The notes under the pieces are model-generated. The model was not told where the DNA came from. It did no database searches and saw only the letters and a list, made by a program, of their open reading frames with translations. This document shows, in pieces, positions 38,208 through 46,900 of a stretch of 64,000 bases of DNA (positions are counted from its first letter, which is position 1; each line of letters opens with the position of its first letter). Made by a program: the position numbers and the translations under genes. Origin of the DNA: Lactobacillus taiwanensis DSM 21401 (GTDB taxonomy: Bacteria > Bacillota > Bacilli > Lactobacillales > Lactobacillaceae); assembly GCF_001436695.1 (NCBI RefSeq), contig NZ_AYZG01000014.1, forward strand, positions 1 to 64,000, read 5' to 3'.

Positions 38208-39689
38208 TTGGATAAACCAGATGTCTTAAATGATTTAGAACCGAATAAAAAGCACTATATGAGTTGGCCAGTTATTGCATTGATTGACTTTGTAACGATT
38301 ATTAGTTTTGAAAATATCTTCTATCCATTTCAAAACCAAGGTCTATCAGTTGTAATTTCTTGGATTTTTCTTCTATTTACTTATGTTATTCCTTACGCAT
38401 TGATTAGTAGTCAGATGAGTTTGACTTTTGATAATCAGGATGGTGGTCTTGCTTCTTGGGTAAGAAGAAGTACTAATGATACTTTAGGCTATTGGACCTC
38501 ATGGATGTATTGGGTCCAAAGTGTACCGTATATTGTCGACGTGTCAAACTCAGTTATTGTTTCATTCAGCTGGATGATTTTTGGAAACAATAGTTTAGAT
38601 AAAAAAATGTCAACATTCTGGTTTGGAATTTTGACATTCGTAATTATTTTGATTTTTATTTTATTAGAAAATAAACTACGCAATTCACTAGAAATTCTTT
38701 CTTTAATTGGTGGGGGAGCAATGTTTATTATGTCTATGCTCTTTGTTTTGCTTGCTGCCTGGTCAGTAATGCATGGACATCATATTGCAACACAACCATT
38801 TAACTGGGGCGCATTTAAGCCTTCGTTTAGCTTGAATTACTTCTCAACTACTGGTCTTTTGATCTTTGCAATGTCAGGTGCTGAACTTGCTGCGCCTTAT
38901 GTGCAACAAATGAAGAATCCCAAGCGCGACTTTCCTAAAGCAATGTGGATGCTAGCAATTATGACTGGATTCTTAACCATCTTTGGAACTTTGGCTTTAG
39001 CAATGTTCTTTAATGCTCACCACATTCCACATGACTTTAAGATGAACGGTCCTTACTACGCTTTCCAATTACTTGGTGAAAGCTTGGGTGTAGGTAAAGT
39101 GCTAATGTACATTTTTGCAGTTGTCCAAGCAATCTTTATGATGGCACAACTTGCAGTATTACTTGATGCATCAAGTCGTGTATTTGCAGGGGATGTTGGT
39201 TCTAAGTTCATGCCTAAATGGCTTACTAAGAAAAACAAGAACGGACGTCCAATTCATTCATACACATTCACTGTCGGACTTAGTTTGTTCTTGCTTCTAT
39301 TGACTGGAACTTTGCCGAACATCAATACTATTTATAACTGGCTTTTGAATGTTAACGGAATTATTTCGCCATATAAGACTTGTTGGGTATTCTTTGCCTT
39401 TGTAGCAATGAGAATGCACCAAGATAAGTATCACTCAGACTATGTCTTTATTAAAAATAAGGCCGGTGCTTTAACTGTTGGTGGGTGGTGCTTACTCTTT
39501 ACCTTTGTTTGTGCTACTTTAGGATTTATTCCTCAAAACGTGGCAGTGGGTACTAAGGCATTTACTCATCAATTATGGATGAACATTATTACTGTTGTTG
39601 TATTGTTTGGCTTAGGATTTGTTTTACCATGGCTCCGTAAGATTGAACAAAAATCTGAAGAAGAAGATATGGTCGAGATTAAAGAATAA
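38208..39689 (+). CDS. APC-superfamily amino acid permease, possible ornithine/putrescine antiporter
   Basis: This 493-residue protein has about twelve membrane helices. The APC pattern starts at WPVIALIDFVTIISFENIFYP, and helix 6 carries LLIFAMSGAELAAPYV near residue 225. The protein resembles glutamate/GABA-type and amine antiporters more than simple importers. Because ornithine decarboxylase is divergent next door, an ornithine/putrescine exchanger is a reasonable inference. The start is TTG 38208, with GGAGG 10 nt upstream. The 242-nt divergent gap holds the promoters for both sides, with no clear operator. Confidence 0.78.
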   Translation: MDKPDVLNDLEPNKKHYMSWPVIALIDFVTIISFENIFYPFQNQGLSVVISWIFLLFTYVIPYALISSQMSLTFDNQDGGLASWVRRSTNDTLGYWTSWMYWVQSVPYIVDVSNSVIVSFSWMIFGNNSLDKKMSTFWFGILTFVIILIFILLENKLRNSLEILSLIGGGAMFIMSMLFVLLAAWSVMHGHHIATQPFNWGAFKPSFSLNYFSTTGLLIFAMSGAELAAPYVQQMKNPKRDFPKAMWMLAIMTGFLTIFGTLALAMFFNAHHIPHDFKMNGPYYAFQLLGESLGVGKVLMYIFAVVQAIFMMAQLAVLLDASSRVFAGDVGSKFMPKWLTKKNKNGRPIHSYTFTVGLSLFLLLLTGTLPNINTIYNWLLNVNGIISPYKTCWVFFAFVAMRMHQDKYHSDYVFIKNKAGALTVGGWCLLFTFVCATLGFIPQNVAVGTKAFTHQLWMNIITVVVLFGLGFVLPWLRKIEQKSEEEDMVEIKE

Positions 39690-39717
39690 ATTAGATATTT
39701 AGAATAAACTATTACTT

Positions 39718-39748
39718 CCGAGATTCAGAAATGAGTCTCGGTTTTTTT
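39718..39748 (+). terminator. terminator of the APC permease
   Basis: A 10-bp stem CCGAGATTCA/TGAGTCTCGG (one G-U pair) with a GAAA loop is followed by seven T residues. Confidence 0.92.
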
Positions 39749-40089
39749 GTGCTTCAAAATAGCAAAGGAGTAATTAAAATAATAAAGATAACTATAATCT
39801 AAGGATTGTTATATAACGAAAATAACTTAAATAAAAAACAAGTTAAGTAAGATAAAGCACTTTAAGATAAACGTACTGATGAAAAAGTGAATTTTGAAAA
39901 TATATTCTGTTAATTCTTTCCACGTATATGATTATCCGAAGACAACACTAGATTATTCCAGATATTATGAATTACAAATAGTGATTATAATAATCTGTTA
40001 ATAACATCAAAATATTATTATAAATAACATTGAATTAGAAAAAGTGAAGTGATAACATAACACTTGTAATAGCGTAGGAGGGAATAAAG
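39749..40089. other. AT-rich intergenic stretch before the repeat-protein locus
   Basis: About 340 nt of AT-rich DNA carry no convincing ORF. The only readable elements are the promoter at 40030-40058 and the ribosome site GGAGGG before 40090. The long upstream region may hold regulator sites for the 40090-42675 locus, but I see no clear palindrome. Confidence 0.5.
40030..40058 (+). promoter_or_regulatory. promoter of the collagen-like/glycosyltransferase locus
   Basis: TTGAAT (40030-40035), a 17-nt spacer and TAACAT (40053-40058) with TGA in front. The leader of about 25 nt ends in AGGAGGG. Confidence 0.6.
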
Positions 40090-40509
40090 ATGAAGATTAA
40101 GAACTGGAAAAAGATAGTTTTTGCTTTAGGTACAGTAATTATCTTAGGTCAACTTGATGTTTATCAGGTAATAGCGAATAGTTTAACCTCAGGTGAAACA
40201 GCAAAAACAGCTCCCAAAGCATTAGTGGCAAAAACAGCTGCTCTAGGTAAAGTGGCAGAAACTGCTAAAGGTGGAGTAACTGATGGTAAATGGATTATTA
40301 TTCCAGGTATCCCAGGAAAACCAGCTATCCCAGGCAAGCCTGGAATTCCAGGAAAACCAGGTATCCCGGGCAAACTCGGCATTCCTGCAAAAGGGTCTCT
40401 TGCTGCAACTGCGCCCACAGCAGCTACAGCTGCGACTGCAGCCACAGCCCCAACGGCAGCTACAGCTGCAACTGCGGCGACGGCTCCTATAGCAATTCGA
40501 GTTAAGTAA
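40090..40509 (+). CDS. secreted low-complexity protein with collagen-like and Ala/Thr repeats
   Basis: This 139-residue protein has an N-terminal signal-like segment (KNWKKIVFALGTVIILGQ). A Lys/Ala/Thr-rich stretch follows. Residues 75-103 are then collagen-like, with repeated GIPGKP units, and residues 104-135 are Ala/Thr/Pro-rich with ATAPTAATA units. There is no LPXTG motif or other wall anchor. The DNA repeats behind GIPGKP are 18 nt long. Function is unknown. It shares its Ala-Thr-Pro composition with the protein at 41800 and precedes a glycosyltransferase gene, which suggests a glycosylated secreted or surface structure. Confidence 0.75.
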   Translation: MKIKNWKKIVFALGTVIILGQLDVYQVIANSLTSGETAKTAPKALVAKTAALGKVAETAKGGVTDGKWIIIPGIPGKPAIPGKPGIPGKPGIPGKLGIPAKGSLAATAPTAATAATAATAPTAATAATAATAPIAIRVK

Positions 40510-40531
40510 ATGACTTGTCTGTTAGGAAGTG

Positions 40532-40559
40532 ATCAAAAATAGAGTCTATTATTTTTGAT
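40532..40559 (+). promoter_or_regulatory. hairpin just before the glycosyltransferase start
   Basis: ATCAAAAATA (40532-40541) and TATTTTTGAT (40550-40559) form a perfect 10-bp stem with an 8-nt loop. It ends 9 nt before the ATG at 40569, which lacks a clear ribosome site. It may limit translation or transcription of the glycosyltransferase relative to the first protein. Confidence 0.45.
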
Positions 40560-40568
40560 ATTTCAGCA

Positions 40569-41798
40569 ATGGGGATTTTTATTTATGTACTTTGGGTTGT
40601 TTTATTAATAATATGGGGTAAAAATACTAAATCTTTCTTATCAAAAAATATAAGCAAAATTGATCCTAAGTATCATTTAGTAGTATTAGTTCCCGCAATG
40701 AATGAAGAGGCGGTAATTAGTCGAACCATAAAACAATTTTTAAAAAGTACGGCAGGACTTTCTCAGGTTGAAATGGTAATTATTGATGACGATTCTTCCG
40801 ATAAAACGTCGTCTATTACTAAGATGGTAATAGCTCAAGAAAAAACTGATCGAGTTAAGTTGCTTGAGCGAAAAAAGCCAAATGCACAAATTGGTAAAGG
40901 TGAAGCCCTTAATTGGGCCTATAGTCGACTCATTTCACAGAATAATTATGATCCTCGATACTTGATTATCGAAGTTATGGATGCAGATGCCTATATGACA
41001 GCAAAAGGCTATCGAAAGATTTTACAGTACTTCTCTTTAGATGAAAATTTAGATCTTTTGCAAACTAGAGTAGGTATGATAAAGATAACTAATTGGCTAC
41101 ATATTTTACAGGATATAGAGTTTGCCTTAATTAATGATTGGATCCAAAATACACGAAATATCATCTCTAATGCAGCAGCTTCTGGAAATGGTCAATGTAT
41201 TCGTGCAAGTGCAGTTGATACTAATCGACCTTGGGGAAATGCTTTGCTTGAAGATTTTGAATTTAGTACACGTTTTCTTTTGAATGGAAAAAAGACTCTG
41301 TATGCTCACGATATCGTGGTGTTTCAGGAAGCCGTAAGTCATCCTCTAGCTTTTATTAGACAACGAAGTAGATGGGTGCAGGGCGGATTAGATTGCTTAG
41401 TAAATTATTGGGGAAAAATAATATCTAACGACAATCTTAATTTAAGAGCAAAATGTGAAATGACTTTCTACATGATTTTACCAATAATTACGTTAATTAC
41501 TGGGGCAAGTCACTTGATAGTCCTTGGATTTGTGAGCATTAATGCAGAGGGATATTGGCGCTTACTAGTTCTACTGATAAGTATTAACATAATTTGGTGT
41601 GGCTACTTGGGATGGAAATATTGGAAATTAACATTGTCTAAGCAGTACGTATTAATGGCAAGTATGCTGATATCTTTTCCAATATATAATTTGTTGTTAT
41701 ATATTTCTATAATTATCGCTTTTTATAAGAAAATACGTGGCAACTCATATTGGGTAAAAACAACTCATGGTGAAGATGAATTAAAGAGGAAAAAATAA
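40569..41798 (+). CDS. family-2 membrane glycosyltransferase, processive type
   Basis: This 409-residue protein has one N-terminal membrane helix, a cytosolic GT-A domain (about residues 35-290) and about four C-terminal helices. Catalytic signatures are VIIDDDSSDKT near residue 75, the DxD motif in EVMDADA near 140, the ED pair in LLEDFEFSTRF near 222, and QRSRWVQGG near 262. The last is the Q/RxxRW motif of synthases such as hyaluronan, cellulose or poly-N-acetylglucosamine synthases. It probably makes and exports a polysaccharide, or glycosylates an exported partner. The ATG at 40569 is plausible because the first helix starts there. Its stop is one base before the start of the repeat protein, so the two are coupled. 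Confidence 0.85.
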   Translation: MGIFIYVLWVVLLIIWGKNTKSFLSKNISKIDPKYHLVVLVPAMNEEAVISRTIKQFLKSTAGLSQVEMVIIDDDSSDKTSSITKMVIAQEKTDRVKLLERKKPNAQIGKGEALNWAYSRLISQNNYDPRYLIIEVMDADAYMTAKGYRKILQYFSLDENLDLLQTRVGMIKITNWLHILQDIEFALINDWIQNTRNIISNAAASGNGQCIRASAVDTNRPWGNALLEDFEFSTRFLLNGKKTLYAHDIVVFQEAVSHPLAFIRQRSRWVQGGLDCLVNYWGKIISNDNLNLRAKCEMTFYMILPIITLITGASHLIVLGFVSINAEGYWRLLVLLISINIIWCGYLGWKYWKLTLSKQYVLMASMLISFPIYNLLLYISIIIAFYKKIRGNSYWVKTTHGEDELKRKK

Positions 41799-41799
41799 A

Positions 41800-42675
41800 A
41801 TGAAAAAGTATAGATTAGCTCTGACTACAGCAGCATTATTAATGGCTTTTATCTTAAATACCGGTAAGGCGAAGGCAGCTGAAAATGATAATAACTTACA
41901 AGATGAACACAATATAGGCTTAGTTGCAGAAACAGCTGATGTAAGAGAAACTGCTCCACTTACAGCAAATATAGCAGGCACAGCCGCTACAGCTCCAACA
42001 GCAGGCATAGCTGCCACAGCCCCAACAGCAGGTACGGCAGCCACAGCTCCGACAGCAGGCACAGCAGCCACAGCCTCAACAGCAGGTACGGCAGCTACAG
42101 CTCCAACAGCAGGTACGGCAGGCACAGCCCCAACAGCAGGCACAGCCGCTACAGCCCCAACAGCAGGTACGGCAGGCACAGCTCCAACAGCGGGCACAGC
42201 CGCTACAGCCCCAACAGCAGGCACAGCAGCCACAGCTCCGACAGCAGGTACGGCAGGCACAGCTCCAACAGCGGGCACGGCAGCCACAGCCCCAACAGCA
42301 GGCACGGCAGCCACAGCTCCGACAGCAGGCACGGCAGCCACAGCCCCAACAGCAGGCACAGCAGCCACAGCTCCGACAGTAGGCACAGGCGCCACAGCTC
42401 CAACAGCAGGCACAGCAGCCACAGCCCCAACAGCAGGTACGGCAGCCACAGCTCCGACAGCGGGCACGGCTGTCACAGCCCCAACAGCAGGCACAGGCGC
42501 CACAGCTCCAACATCATCTACTAGATATTACTATGTTTCAATTAGTGTGAGAGTATACTACTCATATTCATACTCTTACTTTGGTTCTTACTCATATTAT
42601 AGAGACTGTAATTTTTTAAATTATTACTACTCTTCTATAATGTGTCCGCAAGGGGTCTGCTGGTATTTCTTATAA
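41800..42675 (+). CDS. secreted Gly/Thr/Ala/Pro nonapeptide-repeat protein with Tyr-rich tail
   Basis: This 291-residue protein has a signal peptide (residues 1-26, ending GKAKA). A short spacer follows, then twenty tandem 9-residue units of consensus GTAATAPTA (residues 60-239). The last 50 residues are Tyr/Ser-rich with two Cys in MCPQGVCWYFL. The repeat is mucin-like and resembles the Ala-Thr repeats of antifreeze glycoproteins in composition. With the upstream glycosyltransferase, its Thr residues are candidates for O-glycosylation. No wall anchor is visible. I cannot name a family. The start follows AGAGGAAAAA, one base after the glycosyltransferase stop. Confidence 0.8.
   Translation: MKKYRLALTTAALLMAFILNTGKAKAAENDNNLQDEHNIGLVAETADVRETAPLTANIAGTAATAPTAGIAATAPTAGTAATAPTAGTAATASTAGTAATAPTAGTAGTAPTAGTAATAPTAGTAGTAPTAGTAATAPTAGTAATAPTAGTAGTAPTAGTAATAPTAGTAATAPTAGTAATAPTAGTAATAPTVGTGATAPTAGTAATAPTAGTAATAPTAGTAVTAPTAGTGATAPTSSTRYYYVSISVRVYYSYSYSYFGSYSYYRDCNFLNYYYSSIMCPQGVCWYFL
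41977..42516 (+). repeat. 27-bp tandem repeat array, 20 copies
   Basis: Twenty in-frame 27-nt units encode GTAATAPTA with rare changes (GI, AS, GTAG, GTGA, VT). The units are much richer in G+C than the flanking DNA. The frame on the opposite strand is also open because of the repeat. Such arrays vary in copy number by slippage. Confidence 0.95.
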
Positions 42676-42734
42676 ACTAGTATGATTTAAATCTTTTTTA
42701 ATCAAAAATATCTTTAAAAATCTTAATTCAAATT

Positions 42735-42787
42735 AAAAACTCTATTAAATCGAGGCTTATTAACACCAAAATTTAATAGAGTTTTTT
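42735..42787. terminator. bidirectional terminator
   Basis: AAAACTCTATTAAAT (42736-42750) pairs with ATTTAATAGAGTTTT (42771-42785), with a T tract after it. It lies between the convergent repeat-protein and prsA genes. Confidence 0.85.
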
Positions 42788-42810
42788 CTATATATATTAA
42801 TTCTTAGTAT

Positions 42811-43707
42811 TTAAAAATTTGCTTTATTGGAACCTTTATACATATCAAGAGCTGATTCTAAATCTTTGTCTTTAATTGATACATGCTGTTCCTTTAATAC
42901 TTGACTGATAACATTATTCATCATTCTAGAGTTGCTAGCCCATTTATTATAAATTGCGTCAGTTAATTCTTTTTGCTTATCAGCAAAGTTACCTTTTTTA
43001 GGATGGTTAATCATTTTAATGACTTCATAACCATTTGTAACTTTGATAGGTTCTTTGGTATATTCATCATTTTTTAATTTATAGGCGGCCTTTTTGAAAG
43101 TAGAATCGTACCGTCTATTTTGCATATCAAAAGCGGACAATTTTCCACCATTGGAACTGGTTAGACTATCGACAGAATATTTACTAGCTAAACTAGCAAA
43201 GCTCTCACCATTATTAAGTTTCTCAATAACTGTATTTGCTGTATCACGGCTAGTAGTTGAAATATGCTGAACTGTGATCTTCGGTTGATAATCTTTCCAC
43301 TCTTCTTTTAATTGGGAAGTGGTTGGCTTCATTTGCTTTTTTAAAGCAATTTTACTTAGATAATTTAATTCAATCATTTGTTTAAACGATTTTTTTGTAT
43401 AGGAGTTTTCTTTTAAAAAGGAATCGAATTGAGATCCATATCTTTTTTTGTAACTATTATAGTCGGCTTCTACCTGATCTTTATTAAGCTTACTTCCGTA
43501 CGCTTCTTTAAGAGCCCCGTAGATCAACATATTAGCTAGAATTGTTTTGCTAGTTGGGGAGCTCTTTAGTTCCTGATAAAATTGCTCCTGCGATATTTTT
43601 TTATCGCCATATTGTGCAACTTCCTGATTATTTGAAGAGCAACCAGCTAAAAATAATAAGGAAAAGCTACTTGCTGCTAAAGCACCAACTTTAATTATTT
43701 TTTTCAT
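42811..43707 (-). CDS. prsA: foldase PrsA/PrtM lipoprotein
   Basis: This 298-residue lipoprotein has the lipobox LAGC near residue 22. A parvulin peptidyl-prolyl isomerase domain (about residues 138-230) carries [27 protein letters not shown] and a variant GGKLSAFD. PrsA/PrtM foldases help exported proteases fold outside the membrane. ATG 43707 is chosen because GGAGG lies 5 nt upstream. It is divergent from the PrtP-type proteinase gene, the same arrangement as lactococcal prtM-prtP, which suggests that it matures that proteinase. Confidence 0.9.
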   Translation of the reverse strand: MKKIIKVGALAASSFSLLFLAGCSSNNQEVAQYGDKKISQEQFYQELKSSPTSKTILANMLIYGALKEAYGSKLNKDQVEADYNSYKKRYGSQFDSFLKENSYTKKSFKQMIELNYLSKIALKKQMKPTTSQLKEEWKDYQPKITVQHISTTSRDTANTVIEKLNNGESFASLASKYSVDSLTSSNGGKLSAFDMQNRRYDSTFKKAAYKLKNDEYTKEPIKVTNGYEVIKMINHPKKGNFADKQKELTDAIYNKWASNSRMMNNVISQVLKEQHVSIKDKDLESALDMYKGSNKANF

Positions 43708-43984
43708 ATAAACCTCCAATGAAAAAGCTTTTATTATGCTAATATTTATTTAATAATTTAAACAGTTATTTATTTATAAATCAATGTTAATTTTTTCGGC
43801 ATTAGTAGCATAATTTGGAAGAAATTAATAAATAATGTACATTTGATAGTTATTTTTTTGTATAAAAAAGCATTGAACTTTAATATAAAATGGATATAAT
43901 ATTAAAATAAAAATATATTAAAATGCATTTTTATTATAAATTAGTTACAAGGGTCAGTTAATCAATTCTTTAAGGAGGATTTAA

Positions 43985-46900
43985 ATGAAAAAGAAGAGAG
44001 AAAAATATGCTTGGTTATTGCTCAGTACAGCTCTTATAACTACTGGTCAAGTACTTGGTGGAGGAGAACAAGTCGTAAAGGCAAGTGTAGAAGGCCAAAC
44101 TAACAGCGTTAAAAAATCTAAAGCAGCTGTAGAACATTCTACGACCGCTCTCTCGAGACAAGCTATTGAGGCGCAACTTGCTGCTCAAGGTGTTAATTTT
44201 GAACGACTAACACCCGAAGAACAGCAAGAGGTCTATGTAGATGTGATTGTCCAACTCGACGCTCTACCAGCTTCTGAAAATGGATCAATTGATTCACAAA
44301 CAGCAAGTAGAGTCGAAATTGAGCAAGCATCGAATAAAGTAATTGCTGCTCAATCTGGAATTAAGAATGAAGTTCAAAAAATTACAAATCAAGCCATTGA
44401 TAAAAGTTATGGGTATGTAGTTAATGGTTTTGCAACAAAAGCAAAAGTTGGAGATATTAAAAAATTAAGAGAAATTAAGGGTGTAAAATCAGTTACTTTA
44501 GCTAAGGTATATTTTGCAGCCGATACCTCAGCAAATAATATGGCCAATGTTTCGACGGTTTGGTCAAACTATCAATATAAAGGTGAAGGAACAGTTGTTT
44601 CAATTATTGATACTGGTATTGATCCTAATCATAAGGATTTGAGATTAAGCAACGAATCTAAAGCTAAATTGACTGCTAAGGATGTTGATGGCTTTACTGA
44701 AAATAGTGGCTACGGTCGTTACTTCACCAGTAAAGTACCATTTGGTCATAACTATTCTGATAATAACGATATTATTACGGATGATGATCCAAAAGAACAA
44801 CACGGTATGCATGTTGCGGGTATCGTTGGTGCAAATGGTACCGGAACTAATCCAGCAACTTCAGTAGTTGGAGTGGCTCCCGAAGCACAATTACTTGCCA
44901 TGAAAGCTTTCTCTAACTCAGATAGTTCTGCATCTACTGATTCAACCAGTATAATTGGTGCAGTGGATGATTCAGCTAAGCTAGGAGCAGATGTTCTGAA
45001 TATGTCTTTGGGATCAGTTTCAGGTGAACAGACTGAAGATGATCCAGAAATTGCAGCTGTAGAAAAAGCTGTTAAGCATGGAACAGCAGCTGTAATTTCA
45101 GCAGGAAACTCTGGTACTTCAACGTCAGATCAAGAGGGAAATAATAAAGATTTTTACGGTAATCCAGATATGGAAACTATTGGTAGTCCGGGTACAAGTA
45201 GAGGGGCAACAACAGTTGCATCAGCTGAGAATACGAAAGTGACTACTGATGGAATGACTATCTCTACTGCAAGTGGAGAAAAGCTGTTTGGACCAGCTGT
45301 TACCCAGCTTTCTCCTAACACTGATCTTTCTGCATTTGATAATAAAAAATTCTATCTTGTAAAAGACGTAGCTGGAAAGTTAGGTGTGGGAACACCGGAT
45401 CAGTATACCGATGATGTAAAAGGAAAAATTGCCGTAGTAGCTCGTGGAGCAATTGCTTTTACTGATAAACAAAAATATGCTCAGGAAGCTGGTGCAGCTG
45501 GACTTCTTATTATAAATAATGCTGGTGGAAATACCCCACTAACATCAGTTTTGTATAACGAAGGATTTCCAACAGCCGGTTTATCAACTGATGATGGTAA
45601 AAAGCTTGTTGATTATCTTGAATCTCATCCTGATGAAGTATTGCAAGTAAACATTGCAGTTCAACCACTGAATAATGTGGTACGTGAAGAAGATTTGATG
45701 TCTGATTTTACGTCTTATGGTCCTGTTTCTAATTTGGCATTTAAGCCTGATATTACCGCTCCAGGTGGAAATATTTGGTCTTTGCAAAATAATAATGGCT
45801 ACACTAATATGTCCGGGACTTCAATGGCATCACCATTCATTGCCGGTTCTCAAGCTTTACTTGTGCAAGCAATGAATGACAAGAATGGAAAATTTTATGA
45901 ATTATATCAAAAGATGCCTAAGAGTGAACGAGCAGCTTTAATAAAGAATATTCAGATGAATACAACAAATATTGAAGTTGACCTTGATCATGATTCAGTT
46001 ATTGAATCACCTCGTAGACAGGGGAGTGGATTAGTTAATGTAGAAGCTGCAATTAATGCAATTTTGCATAATCCTTCAACAGTTAGTGGTGGGAATGGAT
46101 ACCCAGGAGTTGAATTGAAAGACTTCAAGGATCGTAAACATCAATTTACTCTTAAATTTACAAATCGTACTAATAAAGAGATCGAATATAGTTTAAATAG
46201 TAACGGAAAGTTTTCGGATGTATATACTTCAGCAACAGATTCCAAAACAGGAAAATTATTTGAAAAGAAAATTGAAGGTGCTACGCTTACTCCAGATGAA
46301 AAAATAATAGTTCCAGCAAATTCAACTAAAGACGTAGGAGTAACTTTATCATTACCGGACAATTTCAAAGAAAACCAATATGTTGAAGGATTTATGGCCT
46401 TTACTGGATCAGATAATTCCCACTTAAAAATTCCATACATGGGCTTCTTTGGTGATTGGGCTGAGCCAGCTATTTTTGACGGATTGAATGGATTAGCATT
46501 TAATCCGGAAAACAATAATTTAGGTACAATTGTAACGGCTGGAAATAAAAATGGAGCAAGCGGATATGCTGGATTAAGCCATGTTGGAAATTATCGTATT
46601 GATCCAGATGCAATTGCATTATCTACGGCAGATGGGGCATCCGTAACGTGGTTGAAGCCACAGTATTTCTTATTTAGAAATGCCAACAATGTTAAAGCTG
46701 AAATTTTAAATCAAGATGGTGAAGTAATTAATACTTTGGCCTCTTTAGCGCATGTGACCAAGTCATATTGGGCTGCTAGCAGTCAAAGATATGCTAAGTT
46801 CAATTATGCTCCAGCTTGGGATGGTACATATTTCAACCAACAAACTAATAAAACTGAAAAAGTACCTGATGGAACTTACACTTATCGTGTAACGGGTACA

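Noticed and set aside
40164..40445. Minus-strand collagen-like frame with PGIPG repeats
   Set aside because: It is the complement of a GC-rich 18-bp repeat in the plus-strand gene, and the plus strand has the promoter, ribosome site and signal peptide.
41781..42503. 240-codon open frame on the minus strand across the repeat array (Ala/Val/Pro-rich)
   Set aside because: It is a by-product of the 27-bp repeats, has no signal peptide or ribosome site, and runs through the end of the glycosyltransferase gene.
41977..42516. Repeat array considered as CRISPR
   Set aside because: The 27-bp units are directly adjacent with no unique spacers, and they encode a regular nonapeptide.
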